64,000 nt of DNA from a virus. The stretch spans positions 22,113 to 86,112 of the IMG/VR virus record IMGVR_UViG_3300013137_002967. One strand, given 5' to 3'. A model generated the notes under the pieces. That model had not been told where the DNA came from. It saw nothing but the letters and a program-made list of their open reading frames with translations, and made no database searches. The number at the start of each line of letters is the position of its first letter. The stretch's first letter is position 1. The position numbers and the translations under genes are program-made. Positions 1-7,935 of this stretch are shown here, piece after piece.

Positions 1-1
1 A

Positions 2-160
2 ATGAATAGATCTGAATTTAAGACATTAAAAATTAATCCAGAGATACATAAAAAACTCAAAATTTATTGTGAGAAAAATGGATTGAAGCTCAACATATGG
101 GCCGAAAGAGAATTATTAAAAATAATCAGTAGAATAAATGAAAAAGAAGTGGACATATGA
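2..160 (+). CDS. Small ribbon-helix-helix (RHH) DNA-binding protein
   Basis: A 52-residue protein beginning MNRSEFKTLKINPEIHKKL. A short beta strand (TLKINPEIH) followed by two predicted helices is the layout of CopG/Arc-type RHH regulators. Its end overlaps the start of the GIY-YIG gene by 23 bases, so the two are probably co-translated. The first ATG lies at base 2, so an upstream in-frame start outside the window cannot be excluded. Similar tiny RHH genes sit directly before two other homing-endonuclease-like genes here. Likely role: repressor of the linked nuclease (inference). Confidence 0.6.
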   Translation: MNRSEFKTLKINPEIHKKLKIYCEKNGLKLNIWAERELLKIISRINEKEVDI

Positions 161-1337
161 GAAATGTAAAGAAGAAATTTCCCAATATAAAACAATATCT
201 GAGTTTAAAAATAAATGGATATATAAAGTTATTTTAAAAAATGAATGGAAAAATTTACTAGATAATTTTTATAAAATAAAAATTGGAGGTTGGTCTTACG
301 AAGAATGTAAAAATATATCTTCCAAATATTTAAAATGTTCAGATTTGTGCAAAGATTATCCTATGATTTACAAAATTATAAAAAATAATAAGTGGGAAGA
401 ATTGTTGGAACATATGACATTTAAATATTGGACATATGATAGATGTTTGAAAGAATCATTAAAATATGAATTCAAGTCTGATTTTAAATCAAAATCTTCA
501 ACTGCATATAACTCAATAATAAAAAATAAATGGATTGATATCATCGAGAATATGAGTAATAAAATTATGTATTGGACATATGATAAATGTAAAGATTATT
601 CTAAAGAGTTTGATAATATCAAAGATTATACAAAAAAATATCCAGGAGCAATTGATTCAATTTATAAACATAAATGGTTCGATATAATTGAACCTATGAG
701 AAAAGTTAAACCACGTGGCTATTGGACATATGAGAAATGTAAAGAGGTATCTGAAAAATACTATAATATTTCTGATTTTAGAAAAAAGAATGGTGGTGCT
801 TATTATAATATAAGCAAGAATAATTGGTTTGAATTATTTAATCATATGAAAAAATTACCAACATTTTATAAAAGATTAATTTATGTTTATGAATTTTCAG
901 ATAAATCATGTTATATTGGATTAACTTGTAATATAAATAGACGAAATAAGCAACACCTGAAAGATATTAAAAGTTCTGTTTATAGATATATAAATAACAA
1001 AAAAATATATCCAATTTTGATTATAAAAAGTGATTATATTGATATTAAAGATGCTGTGAATTTGGAAAAAACTGAATTGATGTTATATAAAAACAATGGT
1101 TGGAATATATTAAACAAAAATAAAACAGGTTCAATAGGTATGACCAAACTTTATTGGACCAAAGATAAATGTTTATCTGAAATACATAAATATAAAACAC
1201 ATTCTGAATTTAGAAAAAAATCACCTGGCGCATATAACTCAGCATTTAAAAATGGTTGGCTATATGAGTTACTAGAGAATAATATTGATGGCTATATTAA
1301 AAGGACAAAAAACAATTCTACTCAGAAATCATATTAA
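138..1337 (+). CDS. GIY-YIG homing endonuclease with six W-T-Y-E-K-C type repeats
   Basis: A 399-residue protein. Five repeats of about 45 residues (W-T/S-Y-E/D-x-C ... F-K/R-x-K ... A-Y ... N-x-W ... I/L-x-x-M) fill residues 4-245. A GIY-YIG nuclease domain follows at about 250-340, with YVY..YIG, an Arg pair at NINRRNKQH and the catalytic-type Glu in LEKTEL. A sixth repeat ends the protein. The repeats are probably DNA-binding modules placing the nuclease at its target. The 3' end overlaps the convergent ligase gene by 20 bases. The same repeat recurs in the broken gene near 49.7 kb. A free-standing selfish endonuclease is the best reading. Confidence 0.85.
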   Translation: MKKKWTYEKCKEEISQYKTISEFKNKWIYKVILKNEWKNLLDNFYKIKIGGWSYEECKNISSKYLKCSDLCKDYPMIYKIIKNNKWEELLEHMTFKYWTYDRCLKESLKYEFKSDFKSKSSTAYNSIIKNKWIDIIENMSNKIMYWTYDKCKDYSKEFDNIKDYTKKYPGAIDSIYKHKWFDIIEPMRKVKPRGYWTYEKCKEVSEKYYNISDFRKKNGGAYYNISKNNWFELFNHMKKLPTFYKRLIYVYEFSDKSCYIGLTCNINRRNKQHLKDIKSSVYRYINNKKIYPILIIKSDYIDIKDAVNLEKTELMLYKNNGWNILNKNKTGSIGMTKLYWTKDKCLSEIHKYKTHSEFRKKSPGAYNSAFKNGWLYELLENNIDGYIKRTKNNSTQKSY

Positions 1338-3336
1338 TAAAATCTTCCACAGATATTATTTTAATACCTAGTGATTTAGCTTTTATCATTTTTGATGAAT
1401 TACTATCAATATCTTTACATACTAAATGTGTTGTGTTTTTTGTAATGGAACTACCTACTTGTGCACCATTTTCAATTAAGAATTTTTCTTCATTTTTCAT
1501 TCTAATTCCCGTAAAAACAAAAATCAATCCTGTCAAATCAATTTTTTTCATGTTATTATCATTATTTACAATTACTTCACTTTTAATTTTTTCTTCATTT
1601 GAAATTTTAATATTCAATTCTGACATAAAATTACTGAAACAAACAATACCATCAACAAAAGCTTCTGATGTTTTAGTTGACATTCCTTTGATTGTATTCA
1701 GTTTTTCTACAATTTCTCTGCGAAAATCCAAGTAGGAAAGAATATGAGAAATTGAAGCTAAATCCATATTTTCAATCGCTTTCTTGAATGTTCCAAAATG
1801 AACACCATCACTAGTATTTTTAATACCATCAACAATCATTTTAAGTTTTCTTGAACCAATATTCTCAAAACAACCAGATGCATGTCCAATAACATCAAAA
1901 GTTGCACTTTTAATTTTATTCTCAAATTCATTCAAAATTTTGGTTGCGGAAAGATTACCCATACCTTCAAGTTTCTGAATATCATTAGCACTCATTGATA
2001 AGATTTTACCAACGGTATCATAACCTGCATCATAGAATTTCTTAATTGTTTTCTCTGCAAATCCTTCAATATTAAACCGAACAAAGAAGAATGCTAATTT
2101 TTTGAAAGAAATTTCACAACAATCATCATTATTACAAACCAGATCAACTTCGTTTTCATTCCATTCAAGTGTTGAACCGCAACTAGGACAAGTAGTTGGA
2201 AGTTCCAATTTACCAGATTTTACAACACCAATAATCTTCGGTATAACCCCACCTGATCGGATCACTCTTAAGATAGAACCTTCACCAATTTGGTTATCTG
2301 CAATAAATTTAGCATTATAACCAGTTACTCTTGAAATAGTAACACCTTCAACATTAAAAGGTTCAAGAAGAACAACAGGTTTAATAGCTTTTGTTTTACT
2401 CAAATTCCATTCAATACCTACAAATGCTGGTTCGTTAATTTCAGACCAATCTGGATTTTTAAATGCTCTTGCATAGGCTGGATTGTTATTTCTTTCACGA
2501 CCTAGACTTTTTCTCAATTCTTTATCATCAATATCAAGAACAAGTCCATCAATATCATATTCTTTACCCCATTCAGAAAACAAATTATTCAGTTCTTCAA
2601 CATTTAAACGATCTGCACGGAAGATTTTATAAGGAACTTTTCCAAAATTATCCGAAATGAAATCAAGCTGTTCAGATTTATTTTTTGTAAAATCTTCACT
2701 TGCAAAACCATAACGAACATGATTTGCATATCTCAAATCATCAGAAATTGTATCTGAATTTTTAAGTCCAGCAATCATATTACGAGCATTCTTAAACGCT
2801 TCTCCACTTTCTCTATAAAAAGTGCGACTTGCAAAAACTGATTTGGGAATAATCATTTCACCGATGGTGAAAATCTGGACTTTTTTGGCTTTATCACCAA
2901 GTTTTTTATAATGCTCATGAACCGTTTCACCTTCAATACCATCACCTCTTGACCAGGCAAGACCATTATATTCATCTTTGAGAATAGAAATACCATCATA
3001 CTTTGCAGTACAGACAAGAACGGTTGAAAGTGGTAATCCTTTATTAATAAGCCACTTATGAATTTCTTCAATTGAACTTTCTTTATCCAGAGAGAACATT
3101 GGATATTTAAGAAGTTCTTTTCTATTTGAATTAACTTCAACTACTTCAATTACACCTGATTTGAAGAGTTCATTATTCGGATCAACAAACCTAAAAGTTT
3201 CGATCAATTTATCGTATTCTTTATCTGAAATCAAAGGATTACCATCACGATATGCCTTATTGAATTTCTTAATTTCATTAGAAACAATTTCCAATTCGTT
3301 ATTGTTTAGTGCAGTATAGATTTCTGAAATCGTCAT
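1318..3336 (-). CDS. ligA: NAD-dependent DNA ligase LigA
   Basis: A 672-residue protein matching the full length of bacterial LigA. It seals nicks using NAD as adenylate donor, releasing NMN. The N-terminal Ia domain has the ISDKEYDKL signature (36-44). The adenylation motif KYDG is at 112-115, so K112 is the AMP acceptor. An OB fold, a zinc finger (C383, C386, C401 and C406 or C407), helix-hairpin-helix segments and a C-terminal BRCT domain (about 595-672) follow. T4-type phages normally carry an ATP ligase, so this one ties replication to NAD. A host-like TAAATTTG element lies about 20 bases upstream of the start. Confidence 0.97.
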   Translation of the reverse strand: MTISEIYTALNNNELEIVSNEIKKFNKAYRDGNPLISDKEYDKLIETFRFVDPNNELFKSGVIEVVEVNSNRKELLKYPMFSLDKESSIEEIHKWLINKGLPLSTVLVCTAKYDGISILKDEYNGLAWSRGDGIEGETVHEHYKKLGDKAKKVQIFTIGEMIIPKSVFASRTFYRESGEAFKNARNMIAGLKNSDTISDDLRYANHVRYGFASEDFTKNKSEQLDFISDNFGKVPYKIFRADRLNVEELNNLFSEWGKEYDIDGLVLDIDDKELRKSLGRERNNNPAYARAFKNPDWSEINEPAFVGIEWNLSKTKAIKPVVLLEPFNVEGVTISRVTGYNAKFIADNQIGEGSILRVIRSGGVIPKIIGVVKSGKLELPTTCPSCGSTLEWNENEVDLVCNNDDCCEISFKKLAFFFVRFNIEGFAEKTIKKFYDAGYDTVGKILSMSANDIQKLEGMGNLSATKILNEFENKIKSATFDVIGHASGCFENIGSRKLKMIVDGIKNTSDGVHFGTFKKAIENMDLASISHILSYLDFRREIVEKLNTIKGMSTKTSEAFVDGIVCFSNFMSELNIKISNEEKIKSEVIVNNDNNMKKIDLTGLIFVFTGIRMKNEEKFLIENGAQVGSSITKNTTHLVCKDIDSNSSKMIKAKSLGIKIISVEDFINMISE

Positions 3337-3356
3337 AATTTTATTTTTTAATAATA

Positions 3357-3364
3357 CAAATTTA
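3357..3364 (-). promoter_or_regulatory. Host-type -7 element (TAAATTTG) upstream of ligA
   Basis: On the minus strand this reads TAAATTTG, matching the Bacteroidetes sigma-A -7 consensus TAnnTTTG, about 20 bases before the ligA ATG. No good -33 TTTG was found, so the call rests on the -7 element and position. Confidence 0.45.
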
Positions 3365-3380
3365 AGGAAATAATTCTACA

Positions 3381-3599
3381 TTACCTAAAAATAAGTTCAC
3401 TTTCTTTACAAACTACCGATAAAGTTTTTTCTTCATTAATTACTTTATAGTAATTAACTCCACCGACATTATATCTACTTAAAACAATACCGTTTTTAAT
3501 AGTGTTGCTTTTTGTACATAACACTAGATCATTCGGATGAAATCTGAAATGATTAATATTTCTTTCTGTGGTATTGAATATTTTTCTTTTACCTAACAT
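3381..3599 (-). CDS. Hypothetical protein, 72 residues
   Basis: A basic 72-residue protein whose start overlaps the end of the upstream 107-residue gene by 11 bases, so the two form a small operon reading toward ligA. It contains a central segment (LVLCTKSNTIKNG) that looks like a small beta-rich fold. No family recognised. Confidence 0.6.
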   Translation of the reverse strand: MLGKRKIFNTTERNINHFRFHPNDLVLCTKSNTIKNGIVLSRYNVGGVNYYKVINEEKTLSVVCKESELIFR

Positions 3600-3912
3600 T
3601 ATCTAAGTTTTTTAGTTTTTTCATTCTTACATAATTTTCAATAATTTTAAAATCAATTGCATCAAGAAAATTATAATTTAATAAAGTACTTGGTTCGGTA
3701 TAATAATCCCATCCATCTTCCCAATCTTTCAATTTAACATTTCTTACTTCACTAACATCTAAATATTTACAATCTGGTAAAAGATAGTATATGCAATTAT
3801 TTGCAATGTTTACTAGTATAATTTTTTCACCGATATAGCTACTATCACCTGTAATTGATGTTCGTTGAATACGAGTTATAATATCACCTATTTTAAATTG
3901 CTGTATTTTCAT
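3589..3912 (-). CDS. Hypothetical protein, 107 residues
   Basis: The protein begins MKIQQFKIGDIITRI; the IGDIITRI stretch followed by IGEKIILVNI suggests a small beta-barrel. No family recognised. It is the first gene of a leftward pair and has a good host-type promoter just upstream. Confidence 0.65.
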   Translation of the reverse strand: MKIQQFKIGDIITRIQRTSITGDSSYIGEKIILVNIANNCIYYLLPDCKYLDVSEVRNVKLKDWEDGWDYYTEPSTLLNYNFLDAIDFKIIENYVRMKKLKNLDNVR

Positions 3913-3933
3913 GAGAATTTATTTACTATCTTG

Positions 3934-3965
3934 CAAAGATAGTAAATAATTTTTAAAATGTCAAA
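3934..3965 (-). promoter_or_regulatory. Host-type promoter (TTTG-N20-TATCTTTG)
   Basis: The minus strand shows TTTG, 20 bases, then TATCTTTG, matching the Bacteroidetes consensus (TTTG, 19-21 bases, TAnnTTTG). It lies about 20 bases upstream of the ATG at 3912, between two leftward genes. Confidence 0.7.
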
Positions 3966-3972
3966 AATTTAG

Positions 3973-4830
3973 TTAAATTTTAGTTTTAACTCCACCTTTA
4001 ATTTTAGGATCTGAAGTATCAAAAACATAGAAGTTTTCTGGGAAATCTAACGATTTTTCCATTCCCATAAATAATTCTTTTGCAGCTTTTGAAAAATTAA
4101 TATCATCGTCTGAGAAACCTACTTTTAATGGAAGTTTTGTTCTTTTAGCAAAATTTCTTACAAAATTGACAAATTTATTGATAGCATCTTGTTTACCTTG
4201 GTTTAGTTTTGGTCCAGCTGGACTATAACCAAATTCACTTTGAAAAGCTTTTGAAAACATTCCGATAAAGTAGCATTCGTTTAAATATTGAGTTATTAAA
4301 TCATCTGTCTGAATATTAAACATTTGGTTGAAATTAATCAAATTTTGTTTCATTTCTTCCTGCTCTTCTGGTGTTAATACATTTTCTATAATATATCTAA
4401 CTGCACTACGAAGAGTTGATGGTTCATGTCCTCTTGTAGTTACAATTGCAAATAATCTACCGTCTTTAAGAGTTTTAATAAATTGATCCCAAGATGGTCC
4501 AAATTTTTTATCCTTTATTGTATTTTTAACATCTTCAAGAAATGCATTCTCACCTCTTGGACCAAAATCTCTAAATTCTATAAATGAATAATTTATATCA
4601 CCTTTCCATTCAGCATTATCCATATAATTGGTTGGATATTTTTTTCTTATTTGTGCAAATTCACTAGGATATATGTCAACATTTACCCATTTACCATTTT
4701 CAAAATGTTGAAAATGTAATGGTGTTTCCATAATAAGTATATTGTCATCCCAATCAAAAATTGAATAAACCAACTCTTGAACATTAACATATTCAAATAA
4801 AAAATCTTTCCATTTTCTAATTCTTTTCAT
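3973..4830 (-). CDS. HAD-like phosphatase-type protein with N-terminal tag
   Basis: A 285-residue protein. DWDDNIL (about 26-32) resembles HAD motif I, IVTTRG resembles motif II and GFSDDDINFSKAA resembles motif IV, so a HAD-fold phosphohydrolase is likely; substrate unknown. The N-terminus MKRIRKWKDFLFEYVN resembles the MK-x-I-K-x-F-x-E tag shared by many small proteins here. It is the last gene of a leftward set with a radical SAM enzyme and a Cys-tailed small protein, and also has its own TATATA-type element immediately upstream. Confidence 0.6.
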   Translation of the reverse strand: MKRIRKWKDFLFEYVNVQELVYSIFDWDDNILIMETPLHFQHFENGKWVNVDIYPSEFAQIRKKYPTNYMDNAEWKGDINYSFIEFRDFGPRGENAFLEDVKNTIKDKKFGPSWDQFIKTLKDGRLFAIVTTRGHEPSTLRSAVRYIIENVLTPEEQEEMKQNLINFNQMFNIQTDDLITQYLNECYFIGMFSKAFQSEFGYSPAGPKLNQGKQDAINKFVNFVRNFAKRTKLPLKVGFSDDDINFSKAAKELFMGMEKSLDFPENFYVFDTSDPKIKGGVKTKI

Positions 4831-4838
4831 CTGAGAAT

Positions 4839-4860
4839 TTTTCTATTATATATTAAATTT
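4839..4860 (-). promoter_or_regulatory. Phage TATATA-type promoter motif
   Basis: The minus strand reads TTTAATATATAATAGAAAAA ahead of the ATG at 4830. It matches the recurrent motif TTTATATATA plus AGAAAA seen before many genes in this window. Confidence 0.5.
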
Positions 4861-5746
4861 ATAAAATAATATTATTGGTGAATCCTGTTGTTAAATTTTC
4901 ACCATCAAATACTAAGTTAATATTTATATCATACGGATTATAAGTATATTTATAATACACTCTGATAACATTATTTAAACTTTCAGGTATATAGACATAG
5001 TTATTACAACGGCAATAATTTTCGTAGGTCCATACTTTTGTTAAATTGAATCTATCGCTAACCAAATCTAAAGAATTGAAATCTATTAAATTTTCTTTAC
5101 AATAATCATTCACTGGCATTAAAGAAACTAAGCCAACATTTTGTATATTGATTGAATCAGCAAATTCTAAATATTTATATACTTCTTCTTTAGAATCTAT
5201 ATAACATTTGGTTAGATTACAAGTTAAATTTATAAGATTTTTATCTTGGCTACTAGATTGAATTTCTTTTATTTCTTCACTTGAAATAGAATTAAAGCCT
5301 AAAATTTGATTGTTAATTTCATCTATATAATGATGTCTGCTTAATGAAATACTATCAATTTCGTTAAAAACTTCTTCATCAGCTTTAAGTTTATTTAAAT
5401 TTAATCCATTAGAGTTTAAAACAAAAGCTGTGTCTGGATAATATTCTCTAGTTAAAAGAATATTTTTTCTAAATTGTTCATAATTTAGTGTTGGTTCACC
5501 ACCTGTAAAAGCAAATTTTTTAACTCTTACTTTATCTTTGACTTCATTTAGAATTGATAGATATTTATCATAATTAAAAGGAGATGCATCATTATAAAAT
5601 TCACAAAATTTACATTTTGCATTACAACCTTTAGAACGAACATAAATGTTTACATAGGGATCAATTGGTTCTGGCTCATAATTGTAAAATTTGCAATAAT
5701 GAGATCTTACTGGAATTTGTTTTCCAAATAATTCAATATAATTCAT
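4859..5746 (-). CDS. Radical SAM enzyme (candidate peptide maturase)
   Basis: A 295-residue protein with the 4Fe-4S motif CxxxCxxC at C41, C45 and C48 (GCNAKCKFCEF), and FTGGEPTLN, the SAM-binding GGEP motif. Further cysteines occur in NLTCNLTKCY, NDYCKEN and a CxC in NYCRCNNY, which could bind extra clusters or substrate thiols. It is not an obvious QueE or NrdG. It starts 11 bases after a small protein whose only four cysteines sit in GC motifs at its C-terminus. This gene order is typical of precursor plus radical SAM maturase, but the modification is unproven. Confidence 0.85.
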   Translation of the reverse strand: MNYIELFGKQIPVRSHYCKFYNYEPEPIDPYVNIYVRSKGCNAKCKFCEFYNDASPFNYDKYLSILNEVKDKVRVKKFAFTGGEPTLNYEQFRKNILLTREYYPDTAFVLNSNGLNLNKLKADEEVFNEIDSISLSRHHYIDEINNQILGFNSISSEEIKEIQSSSQDKNLINLTCNLTKCYIDSKEEVYKYLEFADSINIQNVGLVSLMPVNDYCKENLIDFNSLDLVSDRFNLTKVWTYENYCRCNNYVYIPESLNNVIRVYYKYTYNPYDININLVFDGENLTTGFTNNIIL

Positions 5747-5757
5747 ATATTAAAAGA

Positions 5758-6141
5758 TTAACAACCTGTATTAGAACTACTACCGCAACCTGAATAACTA
5801 GATGATCTTTTGACTGGTTTGCTAGGTGTACTTCCACATCCAACATTCCTACTTACACTACCACAACCAAAATCTATATTATCTTTACTTGAAAGAAAAG
5901 ATGGAAGTTTCGGTTTACTAGTTTTTTCAACAGCTATATCATTCTCCTTAAAGAATTTATTAACAACCTTAGTTGAAACTTCACCTTGCTCTTTAAGGAA
6001 TTCAACTTGTTCTTTGAATTTAACTTTAGCTATTTTTTTAGATGTATATTTTTTTAAATAGAAAGAATAGAGATTAGTTAAAAGTGCTATCTCATTACTA
6101 CTACTTTCATTTATTTTCATAAATTCTCCAAAATTTTCCAT
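5758..6141 (-). CDS. Small tagged protein with Cys-rich GCGS tail; candidate radical SAM substrate
   Basis: A 127-residue protein. Residues 1-17 (MENFGEFMKINESSSNE) resemble the N-terminal tag seen on other proteins here. Residues 18-75 are a charged helical, leader-like region. The Ser/Gly-rich tail holds every cysteine: C93, C102 and C119, each in GCGS, and C127 as the terminal residue. The radical SAM gene follows 11 bases downstream. This has the architecture of a RiPP precursor (leader, then Cys core), though a structural or metal-binding role is equally possible. M8, preceded by GGAGA, is an alternative start. Confidence 0.75.
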   Translation of the reverse strand: MENFGEFMKINESSSNEIALLTNLYSFYLKKYTSKKIAKVKFKEQVEFLKEQGEVSTKVVNKFFKENDIAVEKTSKPKLPSFLSSKDNIDFGCGSVSRNVGCGSTPSKPVKRSSSYSGCGSSSNTGC

Positions 6142-6146
6142 ATGAG

Positions 6147-6167
6147 TTTTTTCTTTTATATATTAAA
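6147..6167 (-). promoter_or_regulatory. Phage TATATA-type promoter motif before the Cys-tail gene
   Basis: The minus strand reads TTTAATATATAAAAGAAAAA, ending about 6 bases before the ATG at 6141. It occupies the 21-base gap after nadR, suggesting separate expression from the NAD operon. Confidence 0.5.
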
Positions 6168-7134
6168 TATTAAAAGTAGTTTTTACAATATTAATTGCTT
6201 TATTCGTTCTTTCATTCCAATCTGAACCTGAAACTCTATGACAGATTATATTATTTTTCTTAAAGAAATCTAAATAATAATTTTGTAATCTATCACGTTC
6301 TTCTTTTGGTAATCTTGTACCATCTTGAATATAAGGTGCATCATTATCCAAGAATAAATACAAATCAAATTTATTTGTATCTTCAATCCATTTATCAAAA
6401 GTTATATCCCTATTAAATAGAAATTTCGCATAAATTTTTGTAGTAATTGCATCTGTATCACTAAACAGAATTTGATTTGAAGTTTGTCTTTTTTCACTTA
6501 TATCTTTTGCGTGTAAATAAGCAATATCAAATAAATTTTGAAACTTACAATCCATTGTTTTATTTACAACAACTCTACCCCATTCTTGTACATAATTAGT
6601 TATAAAATATTTTGCTAATCTTTTTGTTAGAGTTGATTTTCCTGTTGATTCAGTACCAATTATGGCGACTTTCTTAACAAAATAAGGTTTTACATAATCC
6701 GGTAGATAAATCCAATATTTGAACGGATTTTCACGAATTAAAGTACCAGAAACTGGCATTATATCTCTATCAATATTATATGGAATATGTTCAATACCAA
6801 GGATTTCAGCGACATAATCACCATATTTTTCTGATGAAAATATAATATCAAAATCTAATATAGATTTCAGATATTCAGCCCAAACTTTTGATACTTCCCA
6901 ATCAGATTCGGAAGAAGATGGTAAATCAACATCTGTAAATTTCAATTCAACATTTTCATATTTTTCTACAAGTTTAGATAACCACCACAACCTTGTTACA
7001 CCTGGAATATCTTCATCTTTATTTACACAAAGTAAAACATATAATTTATCACATCTTTTAGATGCGAAATCTATTAATGCGTTGTGACCCAGATGTAAAG
7101 GAAAAAATTTACCTAATACTAGTCCTGTTTTCAT
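6163..7134 (-). CDS. nadR: NadR-type NMN adenylyltransferase / ribosylnicotinamide kinase
   Basis: A 323-residue bifunctional protein. The adenylyltransferase domain has GKFFPLHLGH (8-17), the nucleotidyltransferase HxGH motif, and VSGTLIR (128-134). The kinase domain begins with Walker A GTESTGKS (160-167), followed by YVQEWGR, typical of NadR. Together they turn nicotinamide riboside into NMN and then NAD. No N-terminal repressor helix-turn-helix is present, so it is an enzyme only. Its start overlaps the preceding 94-residue gene by 26 bases. It is the last gene of the receptor-PnuC-NadR operon. Confidence 0.95.
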   Translation of the reverse strand: MKTGLVLGKFFPLHLGHNALIDFASKRCDKLYVLLCVNKDEDIPGVTRLWWLSKLVEKYENVELKFTDVDLPSSSESDWEVSKVWAEYLKSILDFDIIFSSEKYGDYVAEILGIEHIPYNIDRDIMPVSGTLIRENPFKYWIYLPDYVKPYFVKKVAIIGTESTGKSTLTKRLAKYFITNYVQEWGRVVVNKTMDCKFQNLFDIAYLHAKDISEKRQTSNQILFSDTDAITTKIYAKFLFNRDITFDKWIEDTNKFDLYLFLDNDAPYIQDGTRLPKEERDRLQNYYLDFFKKNNIICHRVSGSDWNERTNKAINIVKTTFNI

Positions 7135-7393
7135 TTTTTATACTTTCTATGTATTCTTTACCAGCAGGATCTCCAAAAACAACATTATTTAATGCTATCC
7201 TAAATTCATCTACTAATAAATCAACAACATTTTGTTTGAATTCATTATGTTCAATACCAAAATATTCGTAATTATCAATACTTTCTAACCAATGATTGGT
7301 TGAAAATTTATATTGATAATGACAAATAAATTCTTTTAAATCTGTTCTTTCGATGTTGAAAGATAGTTTTTTTTTAATTTCAATTTCTTTCAT
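7109..7393 (-). CDS. Unknown 94-residue protein inside the NAD-uptake operon
   Basis: An acidic 94-residue protein without signal peptide, membrane segment or recognisable motif. Its start overlaps the pnuC stop by 4 bases (ATGA) and its end overlaps nadR by 26 bases, so it is translated as part of the riboside uptake operon. A role connected with nicotinamide riboside or NAD is inferred from position only. Confidence 0.75.
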   Translation of the reverse strand: MKEIEIKKKLSFNIERTDLKEFICHYQYKFSTNHWLESIDNYEYFGIEHNEFKQNVVDLLVDEFRIALNNVVFGDPAGKEYIESIKNENRTSIR

Positions 7394-7935
7394 ATTATTT
7401 TACTCCATTTTTTTAAGGCTACCAAATCCATAATTATAAATATAATTGCTTGTCCAGCAATTAGATAAAATCCTAAAGAAGAATATAAAATTAGAGATAT
7501 TATATTTACCGACATCCAGACATACCAACTTTCAATTTTCTTTAATGATAATAATATTGTTCCAATGATTGAGAGAACAAAAATTGACATGTCTAAATAT
7601 GGATAAGGATCTGATACATTAGGTATGTAATTTATAAGTGAGCCACATGTTATTATAGAAACTATTGATATTAAAAATATAGATATTCTTTTTAGCCATG
7701 TTAAGTTACTGATTTGTTTTATATCTTCCTTATTCCATTTTAACCATCCATTTATGCTAACAAATATTAAAATTATTTGAAGTGCGGCATTGGCATAGGT
7801 TTGAGTATTAAAATAGATAATTCCAAATAGAATACTAGATACAATACCAACAATCCATGTCCATTTGTTTACTTTCATAGCAAAGTAAACAGAAAGAAAA
7901 TATGCTATAACACCGAATATTTCAAGATATTTCAT
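7390..7935 (-). CDS. pnuC: PnuC-family nicotinamide riboside transporter
   Basis: A 181-residue, strongly hydrophobic inner-membrane protein with about six to seven membrane segments. WTWIVGIVSSILFG and YANAALQIILIF..NGWLKW match PnuC signatures (W.W..G..SS.L and the GW..W box). PnuC passes nicotinamide riboside by facilitated diffusion, driven by phosphorylation inside. The homologue PnuT carries thiamine; the adjacent nadR favours the riboside here. It overlaps the TonB receptor stop and the 94-residue gene by 4 bases each. Confidence 0.92.
   Translation of the reverse strand: MKYLEIFGVIAYFLSVYFAMKVNKWTWIVGIVSSILFGIIYFNTQTYANAALQIILIFVSINGWLKWNKEDIKQISNLTWLKRISIFLISIVSIITCGSLINYIPNVSDPYPYLDMSIFVLSIIGTILLSLKKIESWYVWMSVNIISLILYSSLGFYLIAGQAIIFIIMDLVALKKWSKII

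Noticed and set aside
1433-3140. Several frames inside ligA on either strand
   Set aside because: They are shadows of ligA with no independent start signals.
7390-7935. Thiamine transporter PnuT in a TonB-PnuT operon
   Set aside because: No thiamine gene or THI-box-like leader is adjacent, while nadR follows directly; the riboside role is more economical, though not proven.
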